DNA of 64,000 nt, from positions 4,030,001-4,094,000 of the forward strand of contig NZ_AP022568.1 of NCBI RefSeq assembly GCF_010727605.1, read 5' to 3'. The notes beneath the pieces were generated by a model that saw only the letters and a list, made by a program, of their open reading frames with translations, did no database searches and was not told where the DNA came from. This document shows positions 58,600 through 64,000 of the stretch, piece after piece. The stretch is from Mycobacterium simiae. Lineage in GTDB: Bacteria > Actinomycetota > Actinomycetes > Mycobacteriales > Mycobacteriaceae. How positions within the stretch are numbered: the stretch's first letter is position 1; the number at the start of each line of letters is the position of its first letter. The position numbers and the translations under genes are program-made.

Positions 58600-58712
58600 A
58601 TACATAACTCTTGTGACCAGAGTGGCGCAATGGTGGATTCGGTATTCAAGGGGATTCCTTACTGCTCCCAAAGCGGCCCGAACACCCCCAAAAAGGGCCC
58701 GGCAACTTGGCG

Positions 58713-59222
58713 CTACCGCTGCGCGGGAGGCTCCCCGGCCGGGGTCTGCAGGTCGCGGTCAGCCAGCAGGGCGCGCAGTTCGTCGAGCTCATCGCGCAGG
58801 TATTCGCGGGTGACGACCTCGCCGATGGCCAGCCGCAGGGCGGCCAGCTCGCGGGACAGATACTCCGTGTCGGCTTTGGTCTGGGCGGCGCGACGGCGGT
58901 CCTCTTCGAGCGCGACGCGGTCCCGGTTCTCCTGACGGTTCTGCGCCAACAGAATCAGCGGCGCGGCATACGCTGCCTGGGTAGAGAAGGCCAGGTTGAG
59001 CAGAATGAACGGGTACGGATCGAAGCGCCACTCGACCGCGATCAGGTTTATCGCGATCCACACCACCACCACCACGGTCTGAATCAGCAGGTAGCGCCCG
59101 GTGCCGAAGAAGCGCGCGATGGCCTCGGTGCTCTGCCCCACCGTTTCAGGGTCCAGGCGCAACGAAATTCCGCGCGACGTCCGGGGGGTGTACAGCCGCC
59201 GCGGTGCCGTTGGTCTGCTCAC
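58713..59222 (-). CDS. DUF1003 membrane protein (Rv1231c homologue)
   Basis: This 169-residue protein has two central membrane helices (about residues 45-65 and 75-95, QTVVVVVWIAINLIAVEW and ILLNLAFSTQAAYAAPLILL), with the DUF1003 core FGTGRYLLIQT and QNRQENRDRVALEEDRRRA. The C-terminal part is a charged likely coiled coil (REYLRDELDELRALLAD). The GTG at 59222 overlaps the stop of the upstream MgtE-like gene by GTGA. Function unknown. Confidence 0.84.
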   Translation of the reverse strand: MSRPTAPRRLYTPRTSRGISLRLDPETVGQSTEAIARFFGTGRYLLIQTVVVVVWIAINLIAVEWRFDPYPFILLNLAFSTQAAYAAPLILLAQNRQENRDRVALEEDRRRAAQTKADTEYLSRELAALRLAIGEVVTREYLRDELDELRALLADRDLQTPAGEPPAQR

Positions 59223-60529
59223 GAAGCCCCCTCGGTGGCGTTGGCGCGTCCGACCGCGGTGTTGAGCTCGTGGGCGTCCGCGCGCCAGTCGTGCGGCAAC
59301 AGGTGATCGAGCAGGTCGTCGACGGTGACGGCACCCAGCAGGTGCTTGGCCGCGTCGACGACGGGCCCGCACACCAGGTTGTAGGCGGCGAAGTAGCGCG
59401 TCACCGCGGCCAGGCTGGTCTCCGGGGCCAAGGTGAGCAGGTCACTGTCGACGATGCCGCCGATCAGCTCGCTCGGCGGTTCGCGCAGCAGCCGCTGCAA
59501 CGGCACGCAGCCTAGGTACTGCCCGGTGGGGGTGGCGGTCGGGGGACGCGTCACGAACACCATCGACGACAGCGCCGGGGTGAGGTCGGGGTTGCGGACC
59601 AACGCCAGCGCCTCGGCGACCGTGGTGTCCGCGGTCAGTACCACCGGATCGGAGGTCATCAACCCGCCCGCCGTGTCCGGCGAGTGCTTCAAAAGTCTTC
59701 GCACCGGGGCGGATTCGCCGGGATCCATTCGGGCGAGCAACAGTTCGGCATCCGTCGGGTTGAGCTCACCCAGCAGGTCGGCCGCATCGTCGGGATCCAT
59801 TTCCTCGAGCACATCGGCGGCGCGCTCGGTGCCCAGCTGCGACAGCGCGTCGGCCTGCTCGGACTCGGGCAGCTCCTGCAGGATGTCGGCCAATCGCTCG
59901 TCGCTCAGGGCCTGGAACACCTCGGTACGCCGTTTGGCCGGCAGCCCGCGGATGGCGTCGGCCACGTCGACGGCCCGGCGTCCCTCGAACTGGTTGAGCA
60001 GCTGCGCCACTGCCTGGCCCGGCATCGCCAAGGCTGACGGGGTCAATCCATGCACGCTCTGCCAGTCGACGACATGCACCGGCCCGCGCCGCCCCAGCCG
60101 TCGGTGGGTGCGCACCGCAATCCTGGTCACCATCCAGTCGCGGGTTCGGGACTGTTCGATGCCCAGATCGGTGATGACGACTTCGCGCCCGGCCAACTCC
60201 GGGAATTCGGGGTCGTTGACCGTGACCTGGGTGTCGAGAATCTGGCCGATCGCCAGCACCTCACCCGGGCGTTGCTCGAAGTGGCGCAGCGACACACTGC
60301 CGGTGTTCAGTGTCACGGCGTCGGGCTCGATCGCGGCCACCCGCAGAATCGGGATGAAGATGCTGCGACGGGTCGCCAGATCCACCACGAGTCCCAGCAC
60401 CCGCGGTTGCTGGCGGACGATGCTGATGCTGATTACGACATCGCGGATGCGCCCGAAGTTCTCGCCCATGGGCCCCAACACCAACATGCGCGCCAGCCGC
60501 GCGATGTACACCCTGTTGACCGATGCCAT
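59219..60529 (-). CDS. MgtE_N/CBS/PRC-barrel protein (Rv1232c homologue)
   Basis: This 436-residue soluble protein begins with a PRC-barrel-like region (VIDLATRR, ILDTQVTVNDPEF), followed by an MgtE N-terminal superhelix (RTEVFQALSDERLADILQELPESEQADAL, EMDPDDAADLLGEL) and a CBS pair. It resembles the cytosolic Mg2+-sensing half of MgtE without the membrane channel. The ATG at 60529 is used; the frame stays open through the next gene as an artefact of its frameshift. It may sense Mg2+ or nucleotide and act on a partner. Confidence 0.85.
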   Translation of the reverse strand: MASVNRVYIARLARMLVLGPMGENFGRIRDVVISISIVRQQPRVLGLVVDLATRRSIFIPILRVAAIEPDAVTLNTGSVSLRHFEQRPGEVLAIGQILDTQVTVNDPEFPELAGREVVITDLGIEQSRTRDWMVTRIAVRTHRRLGRRGPVHVVDWQSVHGLTPSALAMPGQAVAQLLNQFEGRRAVDVADAIRGLPAKRRTEVFQALSDERLADILQELPESEQADALSQLGTERAADVLEEMDPDDAADLLGELNPTDAELLLARMDPGESAPVRRLLKHSPDTAGGLMTSDPVVLTADTTVAEALALVRNPDLTPALSSMVFVTRPPTATPTGQYLGCVPLQRLLREPPSELIGGIVDSDLLTLAPETSLAAVTRYFAAYNLVCGPVVDAAKHLLGAVTVDDLLDHLLPHDWRADAHELNTAVGRANATEGAS

Positions 60530-60545
60530 GCAGTTGAGCCTAGGC

Positions 60546-60575
60546 AGCCGGCTGCCCGATGGCAGCGCGCCGGCT
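60546..60575 (-). terminator. Hairpin between Rv1233c and Rv1232c homologues
   Basis: AGCCG-GCTGCC, a CGAT loop and GGCAGC, then a four-base bulge and CGGCT, form an eleven-base-pair stem. A second hairpin (60571-60586) could compete with it. It sits just after the end of the frameshifted gene. No T-run. Confidence 0.35.
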
Positions 60576-60588
60576 CTGGCGAGCCGCC

Positions 60589-61159
60589 CTAATGGGAGTG
60601 CACCGCAAAGATCATCACGATCAGGCCCACGATGAGGGTCGCGACGCCGATCACGATGCCCGCCACGGCCATGCCGTACCCGTCTTGGCGGGTGCGCTTG
60701 ATCTGATCGAGCGCGATGGTGCCCAACACGATGCCGACGATGCCGCCGATGCCGCAGAGCAGACCGGTGAAGGAGGCGATCAGCGATGCGATGGCTAGCC
60801 CGTTGGTTCCGGCCGCGACGCCCTCGGACGGCCAGTAGTCGGCCGGATAGCCCGGCGCCGGGTAATACCCGCCTGGATACGGCGGGGGGACCGTAGCCGG
60901 TTGGGGGGCTGCCGAATTGCGGCGGTGCTCCTGGCGGGCCGGGTGGCTGCTGGTAGCCAAATGGCGGGGTGAACTGCGGGTAGTCGGCCAGGTAGCCGGG
61001 TTGTTCGCCGCCGGGGTAACCGGGCGGCACGGGCCCGGCGGGCGGCGGGGAATCCCAGGGCCCCGCCCAGCCCGGCTGGCCGGGGTGCTGACCGCCGGTC
61101 GCGCGCGCGTCCGCGGCGTTGTCGCCGCTGTCGCCGCTGCCGCCGCCTGGACCCGTCAT
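60589..61159 (-). pseudogene. Frameshifted DUF4190-type membrane protein (Rv1233c homologue)
   Basis: The gene is in two frames. The N-terminal part (MTGPGGGSGDSG, then Pro/Gly/Tyr-rich) reads from 61159. The C-terminal part, with two membrane helices (LAIASLIASFTGLLCGIGGI and AVAGIVIGVATLIVGLIV) joined by GTIALDQIKRTRQDGYGM, reads in another frame. The frames meet at a run of six C on the coding strand (60884-60889); five C would give an uninterrupted 189-residue protein like Rv1233c. A real mutation, phase variation or a sequencing error are all possible. The intact family has unknown function. Confidence 0.75.
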
Positions 61160-61244
61160 GGTGTTCAACCTAGCCTGCGACGGACCTCGATAGGGTGGGA
61201 GGTCCGGGTGAAAACACGGCCACGTCGGAGGAGAATGATCGCTG

Positions 61245-64000
<2,756 letters not shown>

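Noticed and set aside
58600..58712. Possible tRNA or small RNA in the gap before the transglycosylase promoter
   Set aside because: No cloverleaf or conserved tRNA box could be built. Only short stems and a CCCCCAAAAAGGG-like stretch are present.
60530..61168. Reading 59219-61168 as one 649-residue fusion
   Set aside because: The upstream part is the frameshifted Rv1233c homologue and an Arg-rich out-of-frame stretch. The MgtE-like protein has its own ATG at 60529.

Overview
The window is chromosomal DNA of a Mycobacterium, most likely a slow-growing non-tuberculous species. It is GC-rich with strong third-position GC bias. Gene order follows M. tuberculosis from mutT2/typA (Rv1160/Rv1165) to lpqY-sugA (Rv1235-Rv1236). 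It carries mycobacterial hallmark genes: mshB, fbiC, fdxC, gpgS, glgM, sigE-rseA and the LpqY-SugABC importer. No rRNA, tRNA, CRISPR array, prophage or insertion sequence was seen. Rv numbers are recalled M. tuberculosis synteny, not database results.

Layout. Positions 1-11830 hold conserved core genes: mutT2, typA, lpqW, a TetR gene, mshB, a membrane protein, fbiC, the TB8.4 antigen homologue, fdxC and dapC. Positions 11933-21341 are accessory relative to M. tuberculosis, which as I recall has the polyacyltrehalose genes here. This segment has a KimA-like permease with a C-terminal OB fold, a LipC/LipQ-type esterase, and a minus-strand run: stf0 (trehalose 2-sulfotransferase), cysD, cysNC, a 38-residue membrane microprotein, a YeiH/UPF0324 transporter and a Sap/GAP-family lipid-addressing protein. 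It looks like a self-contained cassette for making and placing a sulfated trehalose glycolipid. Positions 21587-25875 are the proline catabolism locus (PruC-type regulator, P5C dehydrogenase, proline dehydrogenase).

Positions 25951-31092 are a second accessory block. It holds a tightly overlapped operon paralogous to the cholesterol side-chain genes chsH2-chsH1-ltp2, with the ChsH2 halves on separate genes and only the C-terminal end of an acyl-CoA dehydrogenase left upstream. A TetR gene follows it and an aldehyde dehydrogenase is divergent. Positions 31189-51658 return to core synteny: hydrolase, fadD36, MFS transporter, dapD, dapE, an ATPase, a LOG protein, fadD6, folP2-gpgS, tagA, glgM, glgC, and the RaaS-type TetR with its ABC transporter. 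Positions 51770-63199 carry an O-methyltransferase, sigE-rseA-htrA-tatB, mrp, a transglycosylase, the Rv1231c-Rv1234 homologues and lpqY. sugA runs off the end.

Themes. Genes for trehalose and alpha-glucan metabolism (glgC, glgM, lpqY-sugA, stf0) recur. Envelope-stress control is concentrated at sigE-rseA-htrA. Many adjacent genes overlap by ATGA, GTGA or TGATG, so translational coupling is common. Notable non-coding structure includes candidate operators (pruC/pruA, raaS, an MprA-type box at sigE, a CRP-type site at 58584), a 77-bp element present twice (25886 and 41823), a 22-bp tandem array at 39301 and a C6-tract frameshift in the Rv1233c homologue.
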